A stretch of DNA of 34,968 nt from NCBI GenBank assembly GCA_946481025.1, contig CAMLNA010000033.1, forward strand, positions 1-34,968, read 5' to 3'. Shown here piece after piece: positions 14,999 to 24,096 of this stretch. The notes beneath the pieces were generated by a model. The model made no database searches, had not been told where the DNA came from, and worked only from the letters and a program-made list of their open reading frames with translations. A program made the translations under genes and the position numbers. The DNA comes from an uncultured Rivibacter sp. (GTDB lineage: Bacteria > Pseudomonadota > Gammaproteobacteria > Burkholderiales > Burkholderiaceae). Numbering within the stretch: the stretch's first letter is position 1; the number at the start of each line of letters is the position of its first letter.

Positions 14999-17900
14999 AT
15001 GAACCTCTCCAAGTTCTTCATCGACCGGCCGATCTTTGCCGGCGTGCTGTCGCTGCTCATGCTGCTGGCCGGCCTGATCGCGCTGCGCGCGCTGCCGATC
15101 TCCGAATACCCGGAAGTGGTGCCGCCCTCGGTGGTGGTGCGCGCGCAGTATCCGGGCGCCAACCCCAAGGTGATCGCCGAGACGGTGGCCACGCCGCTCG
15201 AGGAGGCCATCAATGGTGTGGAAGGCATGCTCTACATGGGCAGCCAGGCCACCACCGACGGCCTGCTCACGCTGACCGTGACCTTCCGCCTGGGCACCAA
15301 CCCCGACCTTGCGCAGCAGATGGTGCAAAACCGCGTCGCGCAGGCCGAGCCGCGCCTGCCGGAAGAAGTGCGCCGGCTGGGCATCACCACCGTCAAGAGC
15401 TCGCCAGACCTCACGATGGTGGTGCACCTCGTGTCGCCGAACAACCGGTACGACATGAACTACCTGCGCAACTACACGCTGCTCAACATCAAGGACCGGC
15501 TCGCGCGCATCGAAGGCGTGGGGCAGGTGCAGACCTGGGGCGGCGGCGAGTATTCGATGCGCGTGTGGCTCGACCCGCAGAAGGTGGCCGAGCACGGCCT
15601 GGCCGCCGGCGACGTGGTGCGCGCCATCCGCGAGCAGAACGTGCAGGCTGCCGCCGGCGTGGTGGGCGCCTCGCCCGGCCTGCCGGGCGTGGACCTGCAG
15701 CTGTCCATCAATGCGCAGGGCCGCCTGCAGAACGAAGACGAGTTCGGCGACATCATCGTGAAGACCGCCCCGGGCGGCGCCGTCACGCGGCTGCGCGACA
15801 TCGCCCGCATCGAGCTCGGTGCGGCCGACTACTCGCTGCGCTCGCTGCTCGACAACGACCAGGCGGTGGGCACCGGCGTGTTTCAGGCGCCGGGCTCCAA
15901 CGCGCTGGAGATCTCGGCCGCCGTGCGCAAGACGATGGAAGAGCTCGCGCCGCACATGCCCGAAGGCGTGGAGTACCGCATCGCCTACGACCCCACGCAG
16001 TTCGTGCGCGCCTCCATCAAGTCGGTGGTGCAGACGCTGCTCGAGGCCATCGCCCTGGTGGTCCTGGTGGTGATCCTGTTCCTGCAGACCTGGCGCGCCT
16101 CGATCATCCCGCTGCTGGCGGTGCCGGTGTCCATCGTGGGCACCTTCGCGGTGCTGCAACTGCTCGGCCTGTCGATCAACGCGCTGAGCCTGTTCGGCCT
16201 GGTGCTGGCCATCGGCATCGTGGTCGACGACGCCATCGTGGTGGTCGAGAACGTGGAGCGCAACATCGAGGCGGGCCTGTCGCCGCGCGACGCGACCTAC
16301 CGCGCCATGCGCGAGGTCTCGGGGCCGATCATCGCGATCGCCATCGTGCTGGTGGCGGTGTTCGTGCCGCTGGCCTTCATCAGCGGCCTCACCGGCCAGT
16401 TCTACAAGCAGTTCGCGGTGACGATCGCGATCTCGACCGTCATCTCGGCGATCAACTCGCTCACGCTGTCGCCCGCGCTCGCCGCCTTGCTGCTGCGCAG
16501 CCACGACGCGCCCAAGGACGCGCTCACCCGCGGCATGGACTTCGCCTTCGGCTGGCTGTTCCGCGGCTTCAACAAGGCCTTCGGCCGCGGCTCCGACGCC
16601 TACGGCTCCGGCGTGAAGCGTGTCGCCTCGCGCAAGGCGCTGATGATGGGTGTCTACCTGGTGCTGGTGGTGGCCACCTTCGGCCTCTTCAAGGCAGTGC
16701 CCAGCGGCTTCGTGCCGATGCAGGACAAGCAGTACCTCATCGGCTTCGCGCAGCTGCCCGACGGCGCCACGCTCGACCGCACCGACGAGGTGATCCGCCG
16801 CATGGGCGAGATCGCGAAGCAGAACCCCAACATCGAGGGCACGCTGTCGTTCCCGGGCCTGTCGATCAACGGCTTCACCAACAGCTCCAACTCCGGCATT
16901 GCCTTCGCGATGCTCAAGCCCTTCGACCAGCGCACGCGGCCCGACCAGAGCGGCCCCGCGGTGGCGGCCCAGCTCAATGCCGAGTACGCCAAGATCGAAG
17001 ACGCCTTCATCGTGATGTTCCCGCCGCCGCCGGTGGCGGGCCTGGGCACCACGGGCGGCTTCAAGCTGCAGCTCGAAGACCGCGGCTCGCTGGGCTATGA
17101 AGCCATGGACTCGGCGGTGAAGGCCTTCATGGCCAAGGCCCGCCAGGCGCCCGAGCTCGCCGGCCTGTTCTCGAGCTACCAGGTCAACGTGCCGCAGCTG
17201 TATGCCGACATCGACCGCACCAAGGCACGCCAGCTCGGCGTGGCGGTGACCGACGTGTTCGACACGATGCAGATCTACCTCGGCAGCCTCTACGTCAACG
17301 ACTTCAACAAGTTCGGCCGCACGTACTCCGTGCGGGTGCAGGCCGACGCGCCCTACCGCGCGCGGGCCGAAGACGTGGGCCTGCTCAAGGTGCGCTCGTC
17401 CACCGGCGAGATGGTGCCCTTGTCCGCCCTGATGAAGGTCCAGCCGAGCTTCGGCCCCGAGCGCGCCATGCGCTACAACGGCTTCCTCGCGGCCGACATC
17501 AACGGCGGCCCGGCGCCCGGCTATTCGTCAGGCCAGGCGCAGGACGCGGTCGAGCGCATCGCCAAGGAAACGCTGCCCCCGGGCATCAGCTACGAGTGGA
17601 CGGAGCTCACCTACCAGGAGATCCTGGCCGGCAACTCGGCGGTGTGGGTGTTCCCGCTCGCCATCCTGCTGGTGTTCCTGGCGCTGGCCGCGCTGTACGA
17701 AAGCCTCACCCTGCCGCTGGCCATCATCCTGATCGTGCCGATGGGGCTGATGGCGGCGATGACCGGCGTGTGGCTCTCGGGCGGCGACAACAACGTCTTC
17801 ACCCAGATCGGCCTGGTGGTGCTGGTGGGGCTTTCCGCCAAGAACGCCATCCTGATCGTCGAGTTCGCCCGTGAGCTCGAGTTCGCCGGCCGCTCGCCGC

Positions 17901-18241
17901 TGCAGGCGGCGGTGGAGGCGGCGCGCCTGCGGCTGCGCCCCATCCTGATGACTTCGCTGGCCTTCGTGATGGGCGTGCTGCCGCTGGTGTTCACCACCGG
18001 CGCCGGCGCCGAGATGCGCCAGGCCATGGGCGTGGCGGTGTTCGCGGGGATGATCGGCGTCACGGCCTTCGGCATCTTCCTCACGCCGGTGTTCTACGTG
18101 CTCATGCGCAAGCTGGCCGGCAACCGGCCGCTCAAGCTGCACGGCGAGGTGCCGCACCTGGACGAGGCCTTCGCTTCCTCGGCCGGCGGCGGCGCGTCGA
18201 TCAAGCCGGTGCCGGCGGCGAAGGTGGGCGGCCATGAATGA
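14999..18241 (+). CDS. RND efflux inner-membrane transporter (MexF type, HAE1 family)
   Basis: From the ATG at 14999 the product has 1080 residues starting MNLSKFFIDRPIFAGVLSLL, the standard opening of the family. An in-frame ATG at 14975 lies inside the palindromic repeat and is probably not used. The LPISEYPEVVPPSVVVRA and GVEGMLYMGSQA stretches are MexF-like. The proton-relay pair Asp410-Asp411 is in IGIVVDDAIVVVE, and the TM10 lysine is in GLSAKNAILIVEFA. Twelve membrane segments in two halves with two large periplasmic loops are expected. It exports substrates by proton antiport with the adaptor and channel encoded on either side. Confidence 0.96.
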   Translation: MNLSKFFIDRPIFAGVLSLLMLLAGLIALRALPISEYPEVVPPSVVVRAQYPGANPKVIAETVATPLEEAINGVEGMLYMGSQATTDGLLTLTVTFRLGTNPDLAQQMVQNRVAQAEPRLPEEVRRLGITTVKSSPDLTMVVHLVSPNNRYDMNYLRNYTLLNIKDRLARIEGVGQVQTWGGGEYSMRVWLDPQKVAEHGLAAGDVVRAIREQNVQAAAGVVGASPGLPGVDLQLSINAQGRLQNEDEFGDIIVKTAPGGAVTRLRDIARIELGAADYSLRSLLDNDQAVGTGVFQAPGSNALEISAAVRKTMEELAPHMPEGVEYRIAYDPTQFVRASIKSVVQTLLEAIALVVLVVILFLQTWRASIIPLLAVPVSIVGTFAVLQLLGLSINALSLFGLVLAIGIVVDDAIVVVENVERNIEAGLSPRDATYRAMREVSGPIIAIAIVLVAVFVPLAFISGLTGQFYKQFAVTIAISTVISAINSLTLSPALAALLLRSHDAPKDALTRGMDFAFGWLFRGFNKAFGRGSDAYGSGVKRVASRKALMMGVYLVLVVATFGLFKAVPSGFVPMQDKQYLIGFAQLPDGATLDRTDEVIRRMGEIAKQNPNIEGTLSFPGLSINGFTNSSNSGIAFAMLKPFDQRTRPDQSGPAVAAQLNAEYAKIEDAFIVMFPPPPVAGLGTTGGFKLQLEDRGSLGYEAMDSAVKAFMAKARQAPELAGLFSSYQVNVPQLYADIDRTKARQLGVAVTDVFDTMQIYLGSLYVNDFNKFGRTYSVRVQADAPYRARAEDVGLLKVRSSTGEMVPLSALMKVQPSFGPERAMRYNGFLAADINGGPAPGYSSGQAQDAVERIAKETLPPGISYEWTELTYQEILAGNSAVWVFPLAILLVFLALAALYESLTLPLAIILIVPMGLMAAMTGVWLSGGDNNVFTQIGLVVLVGLSAKNAILIVEFARELEFAGRSPLQAAVEAARLRLRPILMTSLAFVMGVLPLVFTTGAGAEMRQAMGVAVFAGMIGVTAFGIFLTPVFYVLMRKLAGNRPLKLHGEVPHLDEAFASSAGGGASIKPVPAAKVGGHE

Positions 18242-18275
18242 GCTCGATCCAAGACCACAACGAAAAGGAGCCGCG

Positions 18276-19670
18276 ATGAACTTCACCCGCCACCTGGTGC
18301 CTCTGCTGGCCGCCCTGGTGCTGGCCGGCTGCGCGTCGGTGCCCGACATCGACCCCGCCGCGCTGCCCGCCGCGCCGGCCGCCTTCAAGGAAGGCGACGG
18401 CCGCTGGACTGCCGTGCAACCCGCCGAGGCCCAACCGCGCGGCGAGTGGTGGAAGGCCTTTGCCGACCCGCAGCTCGATGAGCTTGTCGAACGTGCGGCG
18501 CGCAGCAATGCGAGTGTGCAGGTCGCGGCCGCGCGGCTCGCGCAGGCGAGGGCGCTGCTCAAGAGCGCCGACGCCGATCGCGCCCCGCAGCTGGGCGTCT
18601 CGGCCGGCGCGGTGCGCCAGGCCGAGCCGCTGGCGCAGGGCCGTGCCGGCACCTTGATCAGCGCAGGGGCCAGCCTGTCGTACGAGATCGACCTGTTCGG
18701 CCGCCTGAGCCGCGCCAGCCAGGCTGCCGCGCTCGATGCCCGTGCGAGCGAAGGGCTGCTGCAGAGCACCCGGCTGCTGGTGCAGGCCGACGTGACACAG
18801 ACCTATCTCGCGCTGCGCGCGCTCGACGCCGAACGTGCGCTCGTGCGCGACACCATCGAGGCCTACCGCAACACGCTGCGCCTCACCGAGCGGCGCTACC
18901 AGGTGGGCGACATCTCCGAGCTCGACGTGGCGCGCGTGCGCACCGAGGTGGCGGTGACCGAAGGCGAGGCGCTCGCGCTGGACCGCCAGCGTGCCACGCT
19001 CGAGCATGCCCTCGCCGTGCTGGTGGGCGAGGTGGCGTCGGGTTTCGAAGTCACGCCCGCCGCGCAGTGGAGCACGGCCTTGCCGGTGGTGCCGGCCGGC
19101 GTGCCCGCCACCGTGCTGGCCCGCCGCCCCGACGTGGCCGCCGCGCAAGACCAGCTGAAGGCCGCGCAGGCCCGCGTCGGCGTGGCGCAGGCGGCCTGGT
19201 TCCCCAACCTCGCGCTCACCGCATCGGGCGGCCATGCGTCGCCCGAGCTGTCGGACCTGTTCAAGTGGTCGGCCCGCACCTGGGGCGTGGGCGCCTTGCT
19301 CTCGCTGCCGCTGCTCGACGGCGGCCGCCGTGAAGCCGGCGTGGCCAACGCTCGCGCCGAGTTCGACGCCGCGCTGGCGCGCTACCGCGAGCAGGTGCTG
19401 GTGGCCTTCCGAGACGTGGAGGACGAGCTCGCGGCGCTGCGCCTGCTGGCCGACCAGTCCGAGGTGCAGGCCCGCGCCATCGAGTCGGCCAGCCGTGCCA
19501 CGGCGCTGTCGGAGTCGCGCTACCGCAACGGGCTGGTGAGCCAGCTCGACCTGCTGGACGCGCAGCGCAGCGAGTTGCGCAATCGCCGCCAGTCGGTGCA
19601 GGTGCGTTCGGCGCAGTACCAGGCGACGGTGGGGCTGATCCGCGCGCTGGGCGGCAGTTGGGGGGGATGA
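18276..19670 (+). CDS. Outer-membrane efflux lipoprotein (OprM/NodT family)
   Basis: From the ATG at 18276 the product has 464 residues. AAAGGAG lies 5 nt upstream, favouring this start over an in-frame ATG at 18234 that overlaps the pump stop. A lipoprotein signal ends LVLAGC (Cys19). Two outer-membrane efflux repeats follow (WWKAFADPQLDELVERA; SYEIDLFGRL; RRPDVAAAQDQLKAAQARVG; LLDGGRREAGVANA), typical of NodT-type TolC proteins. It forms the trimeric exit duct for the RND pump just upstream. A terminator follows. Confidence 0.94.
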   Translation: MNFTRHLVPLLAALVLAGCASVPDIDPAALPAAPAAFKEGDGRWTAVQPAEAQPRGEWWKAFADPQLDELVERAARSNASVQVAAARLAQARALLKSADADRAPQLGVSAGAVRQAEPLAQGRAGTLISAGASLSYEIDLFGRLSRASQAAALDARASEGLLQSTRLLVQADVTQTYLALRALDAERALVRDTIEAYRNTLRLTERRYQVGDISELDVARVRTEVAVTEGEALALDRQRATLEHALAVLVGEVASGFEVTPAAQWSTALPVVPAGVPATVLARRPDVAAAQDQLKAAQARVGVAQAAWFPNLALTASGGHASPELSDLFKWSARTWGVGALLSLPLLDGGRREAGVANARAEFDAALARYREQVLVAFRDVEDELAALRLLADQSEVQARAIESASRATALSESRYRNGLVSQLDLLDAQRSELRNRRQSVQVRSAQYQATVGLIRALGGSWGG

Positions 19671-19686
19671 TCACACCCCCGATATC

Positions 19687-19714
19687 AAGGGGCAGGACCG
19701 TGGTCCTGCCCTTT
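19687..19714 (+). terminator. Terminator after the efflux operon
   Basis: A 9-bp GC-rich stem GGGCAGGAC / GTCCTGCCC with loop CGTG, extended by AAG/TTT around one bulged G, starts 17 bp after the channel gene stop and ends in TTT. It separates the efflux operon from the large lipoprotein gene. Confidence 0.75.
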
Positions 19715-19790
19715 GGTGCTATGGAGTGCCCGCCACCCCTTGCCTAATCTGCGGGGCCTTGACTTCTGGTGAACAGAGAGAGGCCTTCGT

Positions 19791-21917
19791 ATGAATTCAG
19801 TTGTACGGTCCGGCGGCCACGCGCGCGCCGGGCGTTGGTGGCGTTCGCTGATGGTGGCCGCGGCTGCCGGCGTGCTCGCGGCATGCGGCGGTGGTGGCGG
19901 TGGCAGCACGCCGCCCGCGGGCACGCAGCACACGCTCGGTGTGTCGGTCAGCGGCAACGGCAGCGTGGGCTCGCAGCCCTCGGGTATCCAGTGCGGCGCC
20001 ACCTGCTCGGCCAGCTACAACGCCGGCACGCAAGTCACGCTGACCGCCACGCCGGCGGCCGGCCAGGTGTTCGGCGGCTGGGGCGGCGAATGTGCCGGCA
20101 GCACCGCGACCTGCACGGTCACCATGAGCGCGGCGCGCACGGTGACGGCACGTTTTGATCCACCCGCGGCCGCGCGCGCCGCGCTCAACGTGAGCGTGAG
20201 CGGCGGTGGCGTGCTGCGTTCGCAGCCCGCCGGCATCGACTGCGGCAACACCTGCAGCGCCGAGTTCGCCATCAACACGAGCGTGGTGCTCAGCGCCACG
20301 CCGGCGGCCGGGCAGGTGTTTGCCGCCTGGGGCGGCGCTTGCACGGGCGCGGGCCTCACCTGCACGGTGACGATGAGCGCAGCGCGCAGCGCGAGCGCCA
20401 GCTTCACGCAGGCACCGGCGGTGCAGCGCACGCTGACGGTCACGCGCGGCGGCACCGCCGGCACGGTGCGTTCGCTGCCGGCGGGCATCGACTGCGGCAG
20501 CACCTGCGCCGCCACCTTCGGTGACGGCGCGAACGTGGTGCTCACCGCCGAGCCGGGCGCCGGCCAGCGCTTCGGCGGCTGGACGGGGGCGTGCTCAGGC
20601 ACCACCGCCACCTGCACGCTGGCGATGTCGCAGGACCGCAGCGTGGGCGCCACGTTTGCCGCCGCGCCGGCCGCGCCCGTGTGGGGCACCGCGCAGCTGC
20701 TGGAGGCCAGCAACGACTTCAATGTCAACGAAGACCGCGTGCTCACTGCCACGTCGGCGAGCGGCCATGCCGTCGTGCTGTGGGAGCAGTCCGACGGTGC
20801 GCCCGACGGCGACACCCGCAAGGTGTTCGCGCGGCGCTACGTGCCGGGGCAGGGCTGGGAGGCGGCGGTGGCGGTGCCGGGGGTGTCGACCTCCAGCAGC
20901 TCGACGCCGCTGGTCGAAGGCCGCCTGCTGATCGACGGCAGCGGCACCGCGACCTGGCTGCGCCCCAACCTCGAAACGCGCCGCTTCACCGGCCGTGCAT
21001 GGAGCAACCCCTTCGTGCCGCCGGCACGCAGCGGCGGCCTGCTGAGCGCCGCGGTGGTAGATGCCAACGGCAACATCGGCGTGCTGATCTCGGGGGACGA
21101 CGTCTACAACAACGCCTTGTCCGCCGGCAGCAACAACTGGGGCACCTGGGCGCGTGTCGATGCCAGCGGCACGCTGGCCGCTCGTGACGCCGACGTGGCG
21201 CTCAGCAGCAACGGCACCGCGATGGCCATCTGGCGCGAGCGCAACCCCGGCGACAACCTCTACAGCATCAAGGCGGCCCGCTATCTGCCGCAAGGCGGCT
21301 GGCAGGCACCGCAGACCATCGACACCAGCTTCGACAACGTGAGCATCGAAACGCCGCCGCGTGTGGTGCTCGACGCCGCGGGCAACGCCATCGCCGTGTG
21401 GCACCAGGGCGACTCGATGTACTACAACGTGTTTGCCGCCGCCGCAGGCTGGGGCACCGCCACCGAGTTCGATGCGCGCGCCGTCAGCGCGTCGTTCCCA
21501 GCCCGCATCCGCCTGGCCATCACGCCGGCCGGCCGCGCGGTGGTGACCTGGAACAGCGGCATCTTCGCGCTCAAGACGATGCAGTACGCGCCGGGCACGG
21601 GCTTCTCGGCACCGGTGCAAGTGGCGCCCTACGCGGCCGACCCGCAGCTCGGCATGGATGCCGACGGCAACGCGGTGGTGGTGTACGTGGCGCCCGACCG
21701 CTGGCCCAGCCCGAGCACCGGCTCGGACGTGCTGTCGCGCCGGCTGGCCTGGGGCGGCAGCTGGAGCGATGCGGTGGCCATCGAGCCCATCGATGGACTG
21801 GGAGCCGACCTGTTCGCCAGCTTCAGCAGCGCAGGGCAGGGTGTGGCCGCCTGGGTGCGCGGCGACGTGGCCGGCAGCAGCGCACGGCGCAGCCTGTGGG
21901 TGAACCTCTTGCGCTGA
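19791..21917 (+). CDS. Large lipoprotein with three four-cysteine InlB-B-like repeats and a propeller-like C-terminus
   Basis: A 708-residue protein. The signal ends GVLAACGGGG (lipid Cys32). Three repeats of about 76 residues follow (47-122, 131-205, 213-289), each with V-x-G-x-V-x-S-x-P-x-GI-x-CG-x-x-C, a GWxG turn and ATCT(V/L)xMS, as in divergent InlB B-repeat domains. Each repeat has four cysteines, for example 68/72/101/108, likely forming disulfides outside the cytoplasm. Residues 297-708 hold repeats such as VVLDAAGNAIAVW and AITPAGRAVVTW that suggest a beta-propeller. It is probably surface or periplasmic. The function is unknown; adhesion or polymer binding is a guess from architecture. 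Confidence 0.85.
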   Translation: MNSVVRSGGHARAGRWWRSLMVAAAAGVLAACGGGGGGSTPPAGTQHTLGVSVSGNGSVGSQPSGIQCGATCSASYNAGTQVTLTATPAAGQVFGGWGGECAGSTATCTVTMSAARTVTARFDPPAAARAALNVSVSGGGVLRSQPAGIDCGNTCSAEFAINTSVVLSATPAAGQVFAAWGGACTGAGLTCTVTMSAARSASASFTQAPAVQRTLTVTRGGTAGTVRSLPAGIDCGSTCAATFGDGANVVLTAEPGAGQRFGGWTGACSGTTATCTLAMSQDRSVGATFAAAPAAPVWGTAQLLEASNDFNVNEDRVLTATSASGHAVVLWEQSDGAPDGDTRKVFARRYVPGQGWEAAVAVPGVSTSSSSTPLVEGRLLIDGSGTATWLRPNLETRRFTGRAWSNPFVPPARSGGLLSAAVVDANGNIGVLISGDDVYNNALSAGSNNWGTWARVDASGTLAARDADVALSSNGTAMAIWRERNPGDNLYSIKAARYLPQGGWQAPQTIDTSFDNVSIETPPRVVLDAAGNAIAVWHQGDSMYYNVFAAAAGWGTATEFDARAVSASFPARIRLAITPAGRAVVTWNSGIFALKTMQYAPGTGFSAPVQVAPYAADPQLGMDADGNAVVVYVAPDRWPSPSTGSDVLSRRLAWGGSWSDAVAIEPIDGLGADLFASFSSAGQGVAAWVRGDVAGSSARRSLWVNLLR

Positions 21918-21925
21918 TCTGCACA

Positions 21926-21956
21926 GGGCGGGGCGGCCGTTCGCGCCGCCCCGCCC
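21926..21956 (+). terminator. Terminator-like hairpin after the large lipoprotein gene
   Basis: A perfect 12-bp GC stem (GGGCGGGGCGGC / GCCGCCCCGCCC) with loop CGTTCGC lies 9 bp after the stop. There is no T-tract, so termination may be incomplete, letting some transcription reach the small lipoprotein gene 38 bp downstream. Confidence 0.55.
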
Positions 21957-21994
21957 GCGTCAACGAACCCGCATCACACAAGGAATCAAGCTAC

Positions 21995-22306
21995 ATGCAT
22001 CCCATCTCATGTTCCCGCGTCGCCGTGGCCGCGCTCGCACTCGCGATGGCCGGCTGTGCCTCCGTCGCGGTCACCGAACAGGCGCTCGTCGACCGCACGG
22101 CGTTTGCGCTCGGACTGAACAAAGGCGACTTCACGATCACCCAGCGCATGGACGAAGGCACGACCACGCGCTACAGCGTGCGCACAAGAACCGGGCAGGA
22201 ATTCAACTGCTTCGTCGGCGGCACTTTCAGCATGCTGGGCCGCACCGTCTCGGAAGCGGTTTGCTCGAAAAAGGGCGAGCCGGCGAAGTCGCCCTTCCAG
22301 CGCTGA
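21995..22306 (+). CDS. Small lipoprotein (103 aa)
   Basis: The ATG at 21995 has AAGGA 11 nt upstream. The same frame is open far upstream inside the previous gene but has no signal sequence there. The lipoprotein signal is MHPISCSRVAVAALALAMAG with lipid Cys21. The mature part of about 80 residues contains FTITQRMDEGTTTRYSVRT and two further cysteines (FNCF, EAVCSK) that could pair. I do not recognise a named family. It converges on the histidine kinase gene, with 12 bp between stops. Confidence 0.75.
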   Translation: MHPISCSRVAVAALALAMAGCASVAVTEQALVDRTAFALGLNKGDFTITQRMDEGTTTRYSVRTRTGQEFNCFVGGTFSMLGRTVSEAVCSKKGEPAKSPFQR

Positions 22307-22318
22307 AGCAGCGCCCCG

Positions 22319-24094
22319 TCAGGCGCGGGCCAGGGCTTGGCTGAGGAAGGCACGCAGCTGGATCGGCCGCACGGGCTTGACGATCACGGTGAGGCCGGCG
22401 GCCTGTGCCGCCTGCATGTGCGCGCTGCCCACGTCGCCGGTGACGATGGCCACCGTCAGCTTGTGCGAGACCGAGTCGCGCACGGCGCAGGCCGCGTCGA
22501 TGCCGCTGGCGCCGTCGGCCAGGCGCAGATCGGCCAGCAGCACGTCGGGCGTGAAGCCTTCCCGCAGCAGGGCCAGCGCCGCGGGCAGTGCCGGCGTGGC
22601 CTGCACGTCGCAGCCCCACGATTGCAGCAGCCGCGCCAGCGCTTCGCGCGAGTCGACGTCGTCTTCGATGAGCAGCACCCGGCCGGTACCGAGCGACGGG
22701 GCCGGCGCGGCCGGCTCCGCCGTCAGCACCGCTGCGGCGGCCGACGTGTCGGCCAGCGGCAGCGTCAGCGTGAACACGCTGCCCGTGCCGGGTGTCGAAC
22801 CGACACGGACGGCGAGGCCGAGCAGATCGCTGAGTCGCTTGACGGTGGCCAGCCCCAGGCCCAGCCCGAGGCGGCGGTCGCGCGCCGGGTTGCTGACCTG
22901 GTAGAACTCTTCAAAGATCAGCGGCTGGTGCTCCGGGGCGATGCCGATGCCGGTGTCTTCGACCCGCAGCATCAGCGCGCCTTCGCCGGCCGGGCGGCAA
23001 CTCACGCCCACCGTACCGGCGCGTGTGTAGCGGATCGCGTTGGACACCAGGTTGGCGACCACGCGCGCCAGCATCGCGCGGTCGCTGTGCACGACCAGCC
23101 CCGGGTCCACCTCGACCGCGAGGCGCAGCCCCTTGGCGCGCGCCAGCGCGGCAAACGGGCGACAGCACTCGCCCACCAGTTCGCCCAGCGCAAACGCGGT
23201 TCGCTGCGGCGTGAGCGTGCCGGCGTCCATGCGCGTGATCTCCAGCAGGTCGTCGACCACCTGCGTCATGCCCTCGACGCAGTCGCTCAGGTGCGTGGAC
23301 ACCTCGCGCACTTCGGCCGCCGAGTGGGCGTTGGTCAGCGTGTTGGCCAACAGGCCCATCGCATGCAGCGGCTGGCGCAGGTCGTGGTTGGCGGCAGCAA
23401 AGAAGCGCGAACGGGCGGCGCTGGCTGCTTCGGCGGTGCGGCGCGCGGCCTCGCTGCGTTCGTTTTCGGCGCGCAGCGCATCCACCAGCTCGGCGTTGCG
23501 GCGGCGCTGGGTCATCACCTCGGCCAGGGTGCGTGACTGGCTGCGGCCGTTGAGCAGTGCGTACACCGCGATCAGCGTGCACAGCGCGGCCATCAGCCGG
23601 TGGTAGCCGCTCGGCAGCATCAGGTCGCGCAACACCAATGGTCCGATCACGAACAACACGTAGGTGGCGAGCACCGGATACACCACCGACAGGTGCACCG
23701 CAGCGCCCATGGCGACCGACGCGAGCACGATGTGCAGCACCGACTCGGCCTCGATCGAACCCGGCTGATGCAGGATCACGGCCAGCGAGCACCACTGCAG
23801 CGCATGCACCAGGCTGCAGCCCACGCTCCAGAGCAGCCAGCGGCGGCGGTTGCGCCGCGCCGGGTCGGCGTGCGCATGGACCTGCGCCACCGCGATGCGC
23901 GCCAGGCTGATCGCCACGAACAGCCACAACCAGAGGGTCACGGCGGCGCCGGCCGGGCCGTCAAGGAAGTAGTAGCAAGCGGTCACCGCCGCCGCGGCAC
24001 TCCACACGGCGGGAGTGACCTGCAGCAGCCGGCCCATCACCTCCGGTTCGATGTCGCCGGCCGGCACCGGCCGGAACCACTGCGCGAGGCCCAC
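22319..24094 (-). CDS. Membrane hybrid histidine kinase with C-terminal receiver
   Basis: A 591-residue protein from a GTG at 24094. About five or six hydrophobic segments lie in 25-180, followed by a coiled-coil linker, then a HisKA domain with His237 in ANHDLRQPLHAMG. The HATPase domain has Asn348/Asn352 (NLVSNAIRYT), the G1 box VEDTGIGIA and the G2 box LGLGLGLATV. The receiver has Asp478/479 in LIEDDVDS, phosphoacceptor Asp522 (LADLRL) and Lys573. No periplasmic sensor of note is present, so sensing may be by the membrane part. The GTG starts 2 nt after the stop of the LuxR-type regulator gene, so the two are translationally coupled and probably form a pair. Confidence 0.92.
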   Translation of the reverse strand: MGLAQWFRPVPAGDIEPEVMGRLLQVTPAVWSAAAAVTACYYFLDGPAGAAVTLWLWLFVAISLARIAVAQVHAHADPARRNRRRWLLWSVGCSLVHALQWCSLAVILHQPGSIEAESVLHIVLASVAMGAAVHLSVVYPVLATYVLFVIGPLVLRDLMLPSGYHRLMAALCTLIAVYALLNGRSQSRTLAEVMTQRRRNAELVDALRAENERSEAARRTAEAASAARSRFFAAANHDLRQPLHAMGLLANTLTNAHSAAEVREVSTHLSDCVEGMTQVVDDLLEITRMDAGTLTPQRTAFALGELVGECCRPFAALARAKGLRLAVEVDPGLVVHSDRAMLARVVANLVSNAIRYTRAGTVGVSCRPAGEGALMLRVEDTGIGIAPEHQPLIFEEFYQVSNPARDRRLGLGLGLATVKRLSDLLGLAVRVGSTPGTGSVFTLTLPLADTSAAAAVLTAEPAAPAPSLGTGRVLLIEDDVDSREALARLLQSWGCDVQATPALPAALALLREGFTPDVLLADLRLADGASGIDAACAVRDSVSHKLTVAIVTGDVGSAHMQAAQAAGLTVIVKPVRPIQLRAFLSQALARA

Positions 24095-24096
24095 GG

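Noticed and set aside
14327..16504. A 725-codon minus-strand open frame in the efflux operon
   Set aside because: Rich in His, Arg and Gln, typical of antisense frames in high-GC DNA, and fully covered by strong adaptor and pump matches on the plus strand.
18234..18275. ATG at 18234 as start of the outer-membrane channel
   Set aside because: It would put 14 extra polar residues before the lipoprotein signal; ATG 18276 has AAAGGAG at ideal spacing.
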